Positions 1 through 13,400 of a DNA stretch of 64,000 nucleotides are shown piece by piece; within the stretch, counting starts at the first letter, position 1; every line of letters begins with the position of its first letter. The notes under the pieces are model-generated. The model ran no database searches. It saw only the letters and a program-made list of their open reading frames with translations, and was not told where the DNA came from. The position numbers were made by a program, and so were the translations under genes. The stretch is from Cladobotryum mycophilum (lineage: Eukaryota; Ascomycota; Sordariomycetes; Hypocreales; Hypocreaceae), in the NCBI GenBank assembly GCA_036429605.1, contig CM071590.1, forward strand, positions 3,844,001-3,908,000. The letters run 5' to 3'.

Positions 1-2296
1 CAGCAGCATATTTCACATTCGACGAAAGGGTAAGGTACATTTCTCATATGGGCACCCCCGTGCTCCGTATGTCTGTTTACATCACAAGGGTTCCTTTCTT
101 CTCTTTTTGTTACCGTCTCTTTGGAGGAGGGAGGTTCCGCAATGCAGGAAAAGGGCTTTTTTCTTCTCTCCCTCCCGGTTCATTCGTTCGATCCCTTTGA
201 TTGTACAAATCATATTGTTCCGCAAGGGCGGGATCGTGCACATCTCCATTTTGCTGTGTTGCACCCTGCCCTGGCTACAATTAGAAAGTACACTATATTC
301 TATACAAGCTGCATCGTGACATTCAAAGACATACAATCAAAAAAAAAAAAAAAAAGAAGCAGGAGGAGAGATCCGTGATCCATGACCCATGATCCATGAC
401 AAAGACCTCGTTCCCTTCCCCCTTCCCCTTGCCTGGTGTATCCAGAATTAGAAGCCTCCTGCTTCTCATCACAATTTTACAATTTCAGGGCGAGCCGAGC
501 AGGAGCAGGATTCAATTTCGATTACTTGCCCTGATGTCTCAATCTCAATCTCGACCTGGCAACGGGGACGACAAAAAAGGCTTCATCCCTCGTGAAAGGC
601 ATGGATATTCTTCCGCCGAGAGCCCCATCCAAGCAAGCTTAGCTTACTAGATGGAGAAGGAAAGGATAATGAAAGAGAAGAAAAAAGGAAAAAGATGGAG
701 AGAGGTCCGATTCAAGGACCCCCGGATGGAAGCAATGGATGGGATTCGACGTCTGGAATCCGCTCTAATGAGCCCTTGGAGCGAGGAACTCCGTGCTTTC
801 GTACAAACGCGTCCACTACCTTACTCACCGCCGCTTAGCCGGTAATGAGAAAGGCAATGTACTCCTATGTAAGGCAAGGTACATACAGTACCTACCTGAC
901 CTTCTATATTACTAGGCTCTCCATAGGGTAGAGCACACTACAGCACACAGTACGACAGGTACCCGTTCCTTGTAACAGGGCACTGGGAGGGGAGGGGGAA
1001 CTGGCTGGGCTTGGCCTTTCGGCGGGCTTGTACTTGTAGTGAGAGTGTGCAGTGGGCGTGTGCAAGTTGTCGTCCCAGTGCAAGTGAGTGTACTACGGGT
1101 AGCGTTGAACCCTGCCACTGCCACTGCCACTACAGTAATTAGTAGTCTCCAGGGCTAGCACCAAGCCCGTAACTGTAGCTTCTAAGCGCCTACTGAACAC
1201 AAGTCTCCACTCTTGACTGAGCAACCACTCACGGGCCCTCAAGGGCGTTATTACCAGGGAGCACCGTCACTAACAGTAGGCTAACTGTAACGGTATAGCT
1301 CAGGGCAGCTGAGAAAGCCAGTGCTGACGTTGGGACTGGTCCCATCGGCCTGGTCTCTGCATCCCATCCCATCCCCTCACCTCACCTTTAGTACCAACCT
1401 GGTAGACAAGGTAGCAGGGTCGTCCGCTGTGTGTGCCCCCCCCCCAAATCACCCCTAACAACGTATCCATCTTCATTGGGTCCTTGTCCGTCCTTGAGCC
1501 GGTCCGTTGGTTACGGCCATTGAAAAGGCCTTTGATCCCTCACCACCTTCTCGCTCTCTTCCACTTAGCACTCATCTGCCATTGACGGCAACGACAATTC
1601 CCAGATAGTAGCCCCGTCGCTTTTTACGAATTTGAATTCAACGCCGTCGATTTCCCTTGCGGACGAGAAGAAATTTTTAAATAATCATCCTCTCCTCCGG
1701 CCCCGGGTCCTGCAAGTCTAGCTTTCACGGGTGTTGAATGTCCACTTATCGAAAGGCGGCAAATTCCGTATCAAAGTCGACCGACAAGCTTCAACCTATC
1801 AAACTCCCTCACATCTCTCATGATACGATCACACGAGACGAATCAATGCCCGCTGCGAGTCTAATGCCTACTGTACGATTATAACGATCGATCCAACGAA
1901 CCGGCAAACTCTCAACCCCACCACCGTGAACCCTGCCACAAACAGAAAAAAAGGTTGCTTCATGCATCAACTGGAGGCAGAGCACTACGACAACAGAGAG
2001 CAAGGAAAGAAAGAGAAAGAGAAAGGAATCAACACTGGGTTTAACCATTGCAAACGACGTCTTCAAACAAAACAAAAAATCAACAAACATCATTTTCCTG
2101 TTGCTTGTGGTGATAAAGAGGAAACGACCGAGGTCCTTGCGAGTTCTGCGGAAACCAGGCTTCCTGTAACTCTGTTTTTTTCCCTTCAATCACATACATA
2201 GCCATCCCCGCCTTCCATCTCGATACACTTCAGTAGCGAGATTGTTGCCCATATTTACCCTCTAATCGGAGCGTCGGTGGTTTATACTTCTTAATC
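1..2296. other. Gene-free stretch upstream of the Cdc25 gene
   Basis: No reading frame here looks like a protein. All frames are short, overlap on both strands and have low-complexity composition. The stretch has a run of 17 A at 339-355, CCACTG triplets near 1117-1131, CATCC-type repeats near 1359-1386 and a C-run near 1436. The last few hundred bases before 2297 are pyrimidine-rich and probably hold the promoter and 5' leader of the Cdc25 gene. No tRNA cloverleaf was recognised. Confidence 0.6.
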
Positions 2297-4122
2297 ATGG
2301 AAGCATCATCTCCGTTGGCGGCTATCCACCGCCCAATGCCTGCCCCATCGTGGGGGTAGGGACATATTTCGCTCCCATTACGCGAGTGCATCAACTGCTG
2401 GCCACATTAGTCTTCGTGAGCAATTGGCCAAGGGCACGTCGGATTACTTTGCCAAAGAAGTCCGCGGATCCTCACCTGCTGCCAGCCTGGCCGCTGATCT
2501 GTCCCAGAACTTCCACATCGATAATGAATCTAGGTTTGTCGCGCTGTTTGCCTTACCTTTTTTGTGTGCCTTTTGCTAACGAGCTCCTAGTCCCAAGTTC
2601 CCTACTCCACGACGGGCACTGTTCACTGCTAACATGATGGGTGGCATTGGAGGCAGAAGTAATGCTTCCCAGTCAATCGCCCAACGCCAAGGCTAACCTG
2701 TGTCATAGACTTCCTTTCTACTCCTCCCTTGGTTTCCTCGTCGCCGGCTCCTCTGACAGAGATCATGGAGATGTCTCCTCTTCCCCACAAGGCACCATTT
2801 AGTGCTCTTCTCGAAATCACATCGCCTTCGCCTAGCACATCGGCTTCCGAAGACACTATGATGTTGGACTCTCCCGCCCCCTCTCTCGTCATATGACACT
2901 GGAGCCGGCCAAGCCCATAATCTCTGAGTTAGTCTAGCCATATACACCTTACACGGCCCGAAAAGAAAAAAAAGTCACTAACAATCTGTTTTAGACGTAA
3001 ATTTGCTGCTCCCCGACGACCTTGTGCTAGCCGATTGAAGGGATTGCTCGCTAGCAGCATGGCGAAGGGATTTCAGTCTGATCCGTCATTGCCATCCTTT
3101 CCATTCGGAAACGAGTCTGCCTCAAGCTCCACATTGTCTCTTGATGAGTGCTTCGAGTCGGGATCACCACCTCAAGATCGCAGCCGACCTTCATCAGCCA
3201 ACAGCCCTTGCCCATCAATTCCCTTGATCCGTCAGAGACCCCAGTTCGCTGGTGTTGGTGCGTCAAGTCGCCATGGTTCTCCCAGCAACTTCCATTCCCG
3301 ACGACAGTCCAACCCATTCCTCAGAACCCGAAAACAATTCCGCCGTTCTCTTAGCATGTTTGAGAACCCCGCCGACATCATGAAGTCGAAGCCTGAGACC
3401 CAGCCCCCATCCTCTGTCTTGAAGACCGTGGCCGATATTGAAGAGGCTCACGAGCCGATACTACCTCACTTCATGGCCGAAGACCCCACAGACAACATCC
3501 CACGCATCACTAGGGAAACGATGCTGGACATCTTGGACGGCAAGTATTGTGACAAATTTGATCAGCGAATGGTCATTGATTGCCGTTTTGAATACGAATA
3601 TGACGGCGGCCACATTGATGGCGCTGTCAATCATAATGACAAGGAGTTGCTTGCTAGCCAACTATTCGAAACTCCTATGAATGGAATGACCTTGCTTATT
3701 TTCCACTGTGAATATTCTGCCCACCGTGCTCCTCTCATGGCCAGGCATATTCGCTCGCAAGACCGCACAATCAATGCTGAGCATTATCCTCGTTTAACGT
3801 ACCCCGAGGTTTATATCCTAGATGGTGGATATAGCGGCTTCTGGGCTGAGCACCCTGCTAGGTGCTTCCCCCGGAATACGTCGAAATGTCCGACGAGAAG
3901 CACCAGCGAACCTGCGAGCGAGAGATGGGCCGGCTAAAAGCTAGAAAGGGCCTTGGTCGTGCCCAGACTTTTGCCTCCTTTGGCCAGCGCGAGTCTTGCG
4001 TGCTTGATTCCCCAACGGGACCGCCTCGACCCCATTCGCGCAACAACCCTACATACAACACCATCAGCGACTCTCCTGTTTTTGATGAGCGAGCTCGTAC
4101 CCGCCGGTTGGCCTCCTATTAA
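2297..4122 (+). CDS. M-phase inducer phosphatase, Cdc25 family (frame-broken in this assembly)
   Basis: Dual-specificity phosphatase that removes inhibitory phosphates from Cdk1 to trigger mitosis, acting in nucleus and cytoplasm. Four exons: 2297-2533, 2591-2658, 2709-2927 and 2995-4122, joined by GT-AG introns of 50-67 nt. The catalytic rhodanese-type domain lies in the last exon. It has VIDCRFEYEYDGGHIDGA, then the CX5R active-site loop HCEYSAHR near 3705-3730, then YILDGGYSGF. The serine/proline-rich N-terminal half is typical regulatory sequence. The frame breaks three times: at the G-run 2352-2356, the C-run 2877-2881 and the C-run 3868-3872. One base restored in each of the last two, and an adjusted first run, gives about 550 residues ending RRLASY. 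The first break could instead be a 55-nt intron. The family call is secure; gene integrity is uncertain only because of the runs. Confidence 0.9.
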
Positions 4123-5398
4123 TCTTTGCCGTCTAAGTTTTTACTGTCGGTCATAATATCATAGGACGGCCCCGGTGTTGAGAATCGCCTTGTCTTTTTA
4201 ATTTTTTTTTAACTCCTCTTCCCCATTATGTCGCATCACTTTTTACCGCTAATGATCCGCGGTTCTCAACACATTACTTCGCTTGGGCTTGGCCACCTTG
4301 CGATTTCGAGAAACATGACTGGGCGCTACCTGGTGGTGTCTCAGTCTTCTCGTGGTCCTGTATGGTTCGACCTCCACCATACCAGAATCCAAACATCATG
4401 GCTCTCAGTCGCTACCGATGGCTAATGTACATCGATTCTTGAGCGTTCTCCTTAAGGGATACTCGCTCCGTCACTCATTCATTTTCCTTTTTCATTTTCC
4501 TTTCTGTTATCAAAATCGGAATACCCAACGCGGTAGGGATCGCGTTTATACCCACTACGATGAATGTTTTTTCTTTCTTTTTTTCCTTACACTGTCCATA
4601 TTGCCCAAGGGAGGCCGTCCCTCAGCTCTATGTAATGAGCCCTTTGCATGAAACTGCCATCGTGCTGTGTTATTATCTTGTAGAACTAGCTAGACAGGAA
4701 AAGAGGCTGTCTGGGAGGCTAACTTGGTTGTACATTAACTGCTTGGAGAGGGTCAAAGTTACCCTGGACTAGCTCATACATACTTCATATCGAGAAAGAA
4801 ATAAAAATTTCAAACTCGTACTCGGTTCGTCAGGGTTCTTCTTGAGGTCCACGTCATAATCTAGTAAGTGCCAGAGCTTCTCTGAAGCCACCATTCTCGT
4901 AACTTTTGATTTCCAAGAGCTTGTCTTGTCCAACGTACCCGGCTCATCCCGTTTTGAGTTTTGTGGCATGAGGGAGTGTACGCCCCTTTTTTTCAAAACG
5001 CGGGGGAGAAGGACGGTAGCGGTCAACTAAGTTGTGCGAGGCTTTTGATACTGTGTACTCGAAGTAAGTAGAAGGGTTTTTTGTAAAACTTTGTTTCATG
5101 TCTTGTTCTTGAAAGTCGTTTCTTGCATATGAAGCTATCTTTTTCTAGCTGCCCATAGGGGGGATGGATGAACAATCTAAGCCCAAGTCCAAAGTTAAAA
5201 TGTCCCCCATGCTAAATAACCAACCCCCTTCCCCCCTTTTTTATTCCGGGAGAAGCAAAAAACAAACAAACGCTAGAAAGCAAACTCCGAATGCGGGTAT
5301 CTAATCAAAGATCCTTGTTTGTATGTGTGTATGTGTGTGTTCAAGCGGGGGTTTTTTTTTCAAAGTTCCAGTCCAAAAGGAAAAAAGAAAAAGATTCT
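4123..5398. other. Gene-free stretch, 3' ends of two convergent genes
   Basis: Lies between the stop of the Cdc25 gene and the stop of the CWF19-like gene on the other strand. T-rich and A-rich tracts fit 3' untranslated regions and polyadenylation zones. The short frames present have no recognisable domain or codon pattern. Confidence 0.5.
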
Positions 5399-7105
5399 CT
5401 AAGTCAGGGTAAAATCCCAATCCTTAAACGCTGTGCGGAAAGTCTCCACGTCCTTGGTTTCCTCCTCGACGGTTTGCACGCAGGCCTGCCAGCTAAATCT
5501 GTCATCCAAGCCCATGAGCTTGGCGAGCACGCGGCGGCCGAACTGCAGGTCGAAGCGCGCGTCGGAGCGGAGAGGCATGACGAGGGACTTGCCCTTAATC
5601 TTGTCCTCGCCATTGTCTGCCCACAACCAGACACGGAAGTAGTCCCCGAAGCTGGGGAGGTCCTTGAGGGAGAGGTCGTTTGTGGTAAAGGGTGAGTATT
5701 CTAGGTTCTGGGCTTCGACCTTGAAGGCGGCTTCGGCCACGCCGGTTTGGATGAGGTCGGCGGGGACGGCGATGAGCTGCCAGATGTGGTGGATGTTGCG
5801 GTCGCGACTAATTTCCCAGGTCACTGCGCCGAGCTTGTGGGAACTTTTGGTAGAGATCATGGCCTGAATGGCCTCTCGGAAGCGATCCATTTCCTTGTAC
5901 GTCTTGACGGCATCGCTCGATGGATCCTGTGTGCTACCCATGCTGGGAATGGTGGGAGAGTGAGCAAGGGGGATGATGATGAAGTGACCGGGAAAGTTCA
6001 ACCCCTTGTCTGCAAATGTCGTAGATGTAGGGAGGGGCCCCTTGGCCGTGGTGATATAAGCGTCATCTCCAATGCTGCAGCACATGTGGGTAGATAGATT
6101 GGGGTTTGATAGACAGAAATAACAGCGATCTGGTCCCGGAGGTGGTGAAGCTCGACGACGCTTATTTCGTCGACCGTGATGACCGTCATCGTGGTGGCCA
6201 TAACGATTATACCCCTCATCGCCTCTTGATCGCTTGGGCTGTTTTGCAACGAATGGAGAAGGGGTAGTGCCAGGAGGTATGGCGGTGTCCGACTTGTTGA
6301 GGCTGAATGCATACATGGCCTTTGCCTTGTTCTCATTGCCGAATGGCGCCATTGAGATGAATCTTGTGACAGAAACGGGCGCTGAATCGCTATCGGATGG
6401 ATGAATGAATGGCTCTCTCTCGTAAAAGAACCCCTCGGGTGAGGCCGAAAGATGGTAGCGAGGTTTCAGGGCGGCGCACAGCTCTGCAACGTCGTCTGAA
6501 CTGGGCGCGGCCGATTTGTGGGCGGCGTCAATGGTCACCTTGGATCCATTCGACACATTCGATGGCCACATTGAAGTGAGCAAAATGTCCGCATTATTGG
6601 CACCCCGGAGGCTCCTGACATCGTCGGCCGAGTGAAAGGGCAGATGCTGCTCCTTGGACTGGCCCCCCACAAGGTTCGGATCGAATAGCCCACCAAGAGC
6701 GACGATCCTCACGCCATCAGAGGTTTTCGTAGTGCTGCGCTTCCCGAGATAATGGAGGTTTGGACATATTTCTTCGTCGGCTTCGATTTTAGCGGCGATC
6801 TGGGGCGGTAGAGGATGGCTGCCGATGGTAAAATAGGTAGGAAGAGGGACCTCGATGGATCCGTTTAGAAGCGCCGTGATCGTTTCATCATCCGTTGAAG
6901 GTGCAAAGACGTCGCCGGTGAGTATGGCTAGAGCGAAGGCGTTCTTGGAATGAAGGGCTGCGACTTTCTTGAGAGCTGGTTCGAGTTGGCCGTTGAGGCT
7001 ACCGAGTACGATGCTGCAGACCTCAGTCAGTATACCAAATCATTGTTAAAAAAAGAAAAAGCAGCAGCTAATGAAATTAAAGTCTTACATCTTCGGAGCA
7101 GCCAT
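5399..7105 (-). CDS. CWF19/Drn1-like protein (CwfJ C-terminal domains)
   Basis: Splicing-associated protein of the CWF19/Drn1 group, whose members act with the debranching enzyme and late spliceosomes in intron-lariat turnover. Exons are 7089-7105 and 5399-7013 on the minus strand, with a 75-nt intron after only 17 coding bases, giving 543 residues. The start MAAPKIIVLGSLNGQLEPA is the N-terminal calcineurin-like (metallophosphatase-related) fold seen in this family. The CwfJ_C_1 region begins near residue 285 with RCYFCLSNPNLSTH and contains GHFIIIPLAHSP, a HIT-like histidine motif. CwfJ_C_2 fills the last 130 residues and ends KDWDFTLT. The middle has a His/Arg-rich linker (GHHDDGHHGRRNKRRR). 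The gene is divergent from UTP20 across 382 bp. Paralogues exist (Cwf19 proper versus Drn1), so the exact subfamily is not settled. Confidence 0.88.
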
Positions 7106-7487
7106 CTCGAGCATCAAGTCAGGCTCTAGCGTTTAGGAGTCTGACGTTAAAGCAAGATGCCGAGCATAGGTAAGCATATGCAGGTGTTGAAGATGGCAAA
7201 GTTGAGGTCAAGTTGCGGATCAAAGGTAAGCTCTTGCTCTTGTGCATGCAGAACACGCACGCGCTACGAAGCTGATAATGCCGACGATAAGAATTTGCGA
7301 TCTGCGTGTGATTGGCCAATTATGCATCTGGTGGGGCGATATGATATCTTATCGGTCTTGCCGACGTTCTGCCGATCAAAAAATTTAGGAAAGTAGTGGT
7401 GGGGAGTAAGAGCTCAAAGTGTAGAGAGATCAAGAACCTTTTTGGCAGTGCAGGATTTGCACCGGTCAACGACAACAAACTACCAAA
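7106..7487. promoter_or_regulatory. Shared divergent promoter of the CWF19-like and UTP20 genes
   Basis: A 382-bp interval separates the two start codons, which point away from each other. It must hold both promoters and both 5' leaders. No clear TATA box was identified. Both genes act in RNA processing, so co-regulation is plausible but inferred. Confidence 0.55.
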
Positions 7488-10400
7488 ATGCCGTCCCGTT
7501 CGTCTGGGCGCATCGAAAAGGTGCGCAAGAACAAAAACTCGACTCCCCATCAAAAGAACCACCGGTGGGAGTCGTTCTCCACCAAGATTGGAAAATTCAA
7601 CTCTCTCCAACCTCTACGAAAAGTTCGACGACATGACCTCGAGACGGAAGACTTGTCGGCCACGACATCATACTTCCATAGTGGACTTCAAAAATGGGGG
7701 AGCTTAATATTTCGAAGCCGTTCACCTCGTTCAAGACCAAGGTCATACCTTTGTCTGAGAGTCTGCCCCAGATCCTCCATTTTGAGCAACGAATAATGGA
7801 CTTGCTGGCCGAGTACATAGCGTCACAAGATAAGGAAGGCCTGGAACCGCTGCTCGATCTATTAACGGCCTTTGCCCATGACTTGGGTATCCGATTTGAG
7901 AAGCACTATGCCAGGAGTCTCGATCTCATCTTGGCTATTGCGGGAAAGTCCCAGCCTGTTGAGGTGATCGAATGGACGTTTGGGGCATTGGCATTCTTGT
8001 TCAAATATTTGTCAAAGCTACTAGTTCCGGATTTGAGACCAACGTATGCTGTCATGGCACCACTCCTCGGCAAGGTTCGAAACCCTCAATTCATTGCGAG
8101 GTTCGCCGCCGAGGCGATGAGCTTCCTCGTCAGGAAAGCCGCAACACCATCACATCGAGAGACGGCCCTTGTGTCGTTCGTTGAGTACATACAGAAAGAT
8201 ATTTACGGTATGACGGAAGACCGCCAATTCACACTCTACAGAGACGGCCTTATGACCATGTTCACCGAGGCGATCAAGGGGACCGATCGGACGATTCATT
8301 CATCAGGGGCGGCGATTTTTACAACACTAATCGATGCTATCCCGGAAGAAGAATGCGCACTAGCATCGGAGCCTACCTGGACAGACCTGATTTGTGGAGT
8401 TTTGACAAGCGTCATCCATCACTCGACCATGGATACTTTGGCAGAATTCGCGGAAGCTGTGTTTGACAAATTCGAGGAAAAGTTACAGGCTGCAAAGCCC
8501 TGGTCCACGGTACCATATATCAGGATTCTCGGTACCCTTGCTGGCGTTCGAAAAGGCGGCCGACTCACCAACTGGAACTGCCTCACTAAACAGCTTGTGA
8601 CGATGCTCGGAACTTGTTCGCAATCCACCGAAGAGTTGTCCGAAAAGAATAGCCTTATTTGGACACAGGTCCTTGTCAATGTCGCCATTATTTGTCATTA
8701 TGCCCCAATGGACTCATTAATACCCCAAACTACACGACTTGTCCAGTCTTTGACCCGAGAGCCCTTCATGAGATGGTTCATCCCCCTTTGCTCATATTTC
8801 AGTGAATTAGACTCACGCAGATTCGGAAGTCTTTTCCGAAACGATTTCCAAAAGTAAGCCCAACGTAACCTGTTTCAATGGCTCTTATTAATAGTAAATA
8901 GGTTCATCGCAACACACTGGTCTCAAGGAGACAATGAGGACATGTTGTGTGTTCTCCTGCCAAAGATAATTGAGAACCGAGCTTTCCCTCCCGCCGGCGA
9001 GAAGGATTGCTGCAAGCTTCCCCAAGGATGGCAGGATCAGATCGTATCCAAATTCGAGCGCCTAGAAATCTCGCCATTCCCAGAGCGAGGGCCATATAAT
9101 AAAGATCCCCAAGTTTGGAGAGACCGGTGTCTGCCCAAGTATGCTGCGCTTCTTCGAGTGCTGGAACTGACGGCAGTTCACCCATCAACGAATGCACGAA
9201 TCGCCGAACTGCTTTTACGCAAGGTTAAGCTCGCTCTTCGTCCTTCATCCACACTAGCGTCCGATGAAGTCAACTTCATTGTTAGCCAGGGGTTTCATGC
9301 CTACCTAAGAATGAGCAAAGCTGCAGGCTCCATTGACCCGAAGCTTGGTCCATTGCTACGTGCGGCTGTTCCGCGCTTTGCACGGTCTGTTGGATTTCTG
9401 CGCACATACCTTGCCTATGAGCAGGCCCTTCATGGAAACAGCGAGGCCATCAAACTGGACGAGAGCTCTAGCGACAGTTCATCTTCAGAGGATGACCCAA
9501 CATCTCAATCACTTGTTGATAACCTCGGCTCTCCATCCCATGACATTCGACTCGTATCTTTAGAGCTTCTCAATCAGTTGAATAGCGCACCGGAACACTC
9601 TCAATGTGTCGACATAATGATTCAAATCGAACAGACTCCTCTAGTTTTGGACCACACGAGAGCAATTTCCATGCTTCTACGAAAGCTCAGTCAAGAGTAT
9701 GGCTTACTAGCTGGTGCAGCTTGGTTAAAAGAAGGGATACCTAACTATTTGTTTGGTCTTATGACTGTTAAAATGTCGCCAATATGGGATAGTTCGGTGG
9801 AAGCGCTACAACATATATCGCAGAGTAAAGCTGGGGAAGAAGCAATTTCTGTTATTGCTTTCAAGTGGCTGGAAGTTGCATCCCCTCGCTGGACCCCCCT
9901 CAAGCGGAAACAGGCAACTCGGGTCGCAGATTCTATTCTGATTTTGAATGCACAGCCATGCATTCGGTCCTAGAAACCGCCACCAATACCCAGGACGCAT
10001 CCGACAATGCTGACGATGTTATGCTACGCAATTTCGACGACCATCAACGTCTTGCTGAACCCTTTGCAGTAAACGCCAAGGCTCAGGCCTTAAAGGTGTT
10101 TAAAGCACTACCATCCATTGCCGAGAGGAGGTCACGTCAGCTAGTTCCTCAGTTCTTGTCCTGGGCGCGCGATGAAGACGAATCGGCACCGGCTACTGAT
10201 GAAGAAGCTGCTCAATCTCAGGGAACATTTTGGTCATTATCTGACAGAAAGGCACTGATAGGTGTCTTTTCACAATTTGTTAATCCTAGGGTGCTTTACC
10301 AACACGAGCAGGTCTACCATGCTCTTCTGGTATTGTTGGGAAATGGTGATGCCGATGTTCAAAAGGTTGCATTGAAATCTATTTTGACATGGAAGCAAGA

Positions 10401-13400
10401 GGGTGTCAAGAGTTACCAAGAAAATCTGGAGTATCTTCTTGATGAAGCACGATTCAAGAACGAAATTGCCGTCTTCTTGCAGGGAGACGAGATTATCAAA
10501 TCAGAGCATCGACCTGAATTGATGCCAGTTCTCCTTCGACTTTTGTACGGTCGTGCAGTTTCAAGAAAGGGGGTGTAGGTGGTCGACATGGTCAGCAGAC
10601 GACCAGACTTGCCATTCTCAGAAACCTCTCCGTTGAGGATCTGGGAAGCTTCCTTGACATCGCAGTAGGGAAACTGAAGGATGTTCAAGTAGTCGTCCCG
10701 GCAGCTCACCGAAAGAAATTGTTTGATGAGGAGATTATTTCTCCCAGGAAGCAGTTCGGTTTCCTTAATATGATATTATCTTTGATATCGGAATTAGGGA
10801 CCAATGTTACACCGTACATGGAGAAGCTCGTCAACACAATCCTATATTGTCTCGTCCATTCCTGTAGGCAACTAGGAAACGTAGGCTCCGATGAGAATGA
10901 AGGGCAGATAGAGGAAGAAGAAAAGGCTAGCACTCAATCACTTCTGAAATCCACACGATCAACTGGTATCAAGTGTTTGATTGCATTGTTCCAGAACGCC
11001 CAAGATTTTCAGTGGGAACCTTATCAAGACATTATCATTGAAGAGGTCGTGGCTCCCAGGCATGAGAACCTGCCTGCTGAGACTGCTCAAGGAGTATCAG
11101 GTATGCTGCAACTGCTGTCAACCTGGTCCAACCTTCCAAAGGCAGCTTTATTTCTTGCTCCCCATGGCACCGCACTTCCAAATGGTGCTCTCCCCAAGTT
11201 GGTTGAATGTATTGGTTTCGAAAAGGGTAAAGAGCCGGTTAAGATTCATACGCTCGCAATCCTTCAGAGCTTAGCCAGACTTGCAATGGCTCCTGCTGCT
11301 GAATCCGAGTTCAATGAGATCATCAAGGCGGAGCTCCTTGACCCAAATGCTGCCATGATCCTCTCTAATATCACAACTGTTTTAAAAACGTCGGATATCA
11401 GCAATACCCTCTTGGAAGCCTCCATTGAGACCATTCTATCACTTGCTCCGATCTTCCAGGACCTTGATAATGTTCAGGCCATCATCCGTATTTCTAGCTT
11501 TTTGCTACAACAGCCTGCTCGTCGGGTGAATCCTAGACTAAAGGGAAGAATTCTCCTCATCATTGAAAGTTTCGTTGGCTTGCCTGACGCAGGAAGCGAT
11601 GACACATTACTCAACGACGTTTATATGACTATTTCAGCACTTTTCAGCTACTTCAAAGACAGAGAGAATCGCCAATCTTTGTGCCGCGTCCTCTTGGCCA
11701 TCTCAAAGCAGGATGCTACGATTGCGGAGGTTTCAAATCTTTGTAATGATCTGAATACGTTCAAGGAAGGTCGCATTGATGAACCAGACTATGACAGACG
11801 TCTAGCAGCATTCAGTGCTATTGCTAACAAACGCGATATTGCATTGGCGCCAAAGCAATGGCTACCAGTTCTCCACAACTTGATCTATTTCATGAAGATG
11901 GATGAAGAATTCGGTGTATTGGCAACCAACGCTGCTGATGGCATCCGACGGTTTATTCAAGATTCTGCGGATTGTAAAGACACCGAGGTCAAGACCCGAT
12001 TTGACGATTATCTAAAGAATATATTCCTACCTTCGGCTTATGCTGGCGCTCGAGAACCTTCAGACACCGTTAGACGAGAATATCTACGAGTATTTGGGTT
12101 CCTTATCTCCACCATGCCAGAATGGCCACCAGTGGCTGATTTAAGTGCTCTTCTGAACGAGCGTCAAGAGGATTCATCCGAGCCGTCGTTCTTCTTCAAC
12201 ATCTTGAGTCCTGCTATCTCCAGACAGCTCGAGGCTCTGCGAACCCTAGAAAATGCTAATTCAAGCAAGGAGATGGGCAGTCAGAATCTTGCTCAGTTTT
12301 TCATACCGTTACTAGAACATTTCATCTACGGTAGAGCAGATAGCAGCGATGATCACGGACTTAGTGCTCAGGCAGCTAGCACCATCAGCAATCTTGCAAT
12401 GTCACTCCACTGGAATCATTTCCGTACCACCCTTCATCGATACATCGGATACATCGAATCCCGGCCTGAGCAGCAAAAACAGACAATCCGACTCTTGGGC
12501 AAGTTTACAGATGCTTTCTTGCTTGCTTTGCAAGAGGGCTCAGGGGCAGAGGTCATGGATGTGGATCAGACTGAAAGCTCTTCATCAGCAATGCAGAGAT
12601 TGCAGCTGACAGCTCCAAGGGGTTCCGAGTTAGCGCCTTATGTCTTGGATTACTTCTTGCCTCCTCTGACGAAGCATCTTCATCAGAAGGATGAATCCGA
12701 GGTCAGTTATCGCGTTCCCGTGGGTATCACAATCGTCAAGTTGTTGAAGCTCTTACCCGGTTCTCAAATGGACCAAAAGCTAGCTGGTGTTCTGACAGAC
12801 ATCTGCCATATTTTGCGAAGCAAGGCATTGGAAGCTCGTGATATGGCTCGGGAGACACTCGTCAAGATTGCCGTGCTCCTTGGACCATCTCATTTTGGAT
12901 TCATTCTCAAGGAGTTGCGTGGTGCTCTTACCAGGGGCTATCAACTTCATGTGTTGTCCTACACAATGCATTCTATTCTGATTGCTGTTGTTCCACACTT
13001 TGCTCCTGGTGATCTGGACCATTGCTTGCCATCCATAGTCAACGTTATCATGGATGATATTTTTGGAACAGTGGGTCAGGAGAAGGATGCCGATGGATAC
13101 ACTAACCAGATGAAAGAAATTAAGAGTAGCAAGAGCCAGGATTCAATGGAATTGGTCTCCAAAACTGCGACAATTGGCCGACTCATAAATCTTGTCAAAC
13201 CTCTACAAGCTCTTTTGATGCAAAAGGTTGACCTCAAAATTGTGCGCAAGATTGATGCTCTGATGGCTCGCATAACGGCTGGTCTGCTGCAGAATTCTGC
13301 AACTGAGAGCCGGGACACTCTAGTATTCTGCTATGAAGTTATCCAAGAAGTTTACAAAAGTCAGAAACCAGAGGCCCAGCCGAAAATGGACTACAAGACG

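Noticed and set aside
1818..2189. Minus-strand frame of 123 codons before the Cdc25 gene
   Set aside because: Lies in the likely Cdc25 leader, no domain, and a competing frame exists on the other strand.
2356..2410. A 55-nt intron instead of a frame break at the first Cdc25 site
   Set aside because: Possible (GTAGGG to ATTAG), but the sequence within it reads in frame into HISLREQL, which looks coding, so a run-length change was preferred.
9880..10580. Programmed ribosomal frameshifting in UTP20
   Set aside because: Slippery-site frameshifting would not explain several shifts at plain C or G runs in many unrelated genes; run-length errors explain all.
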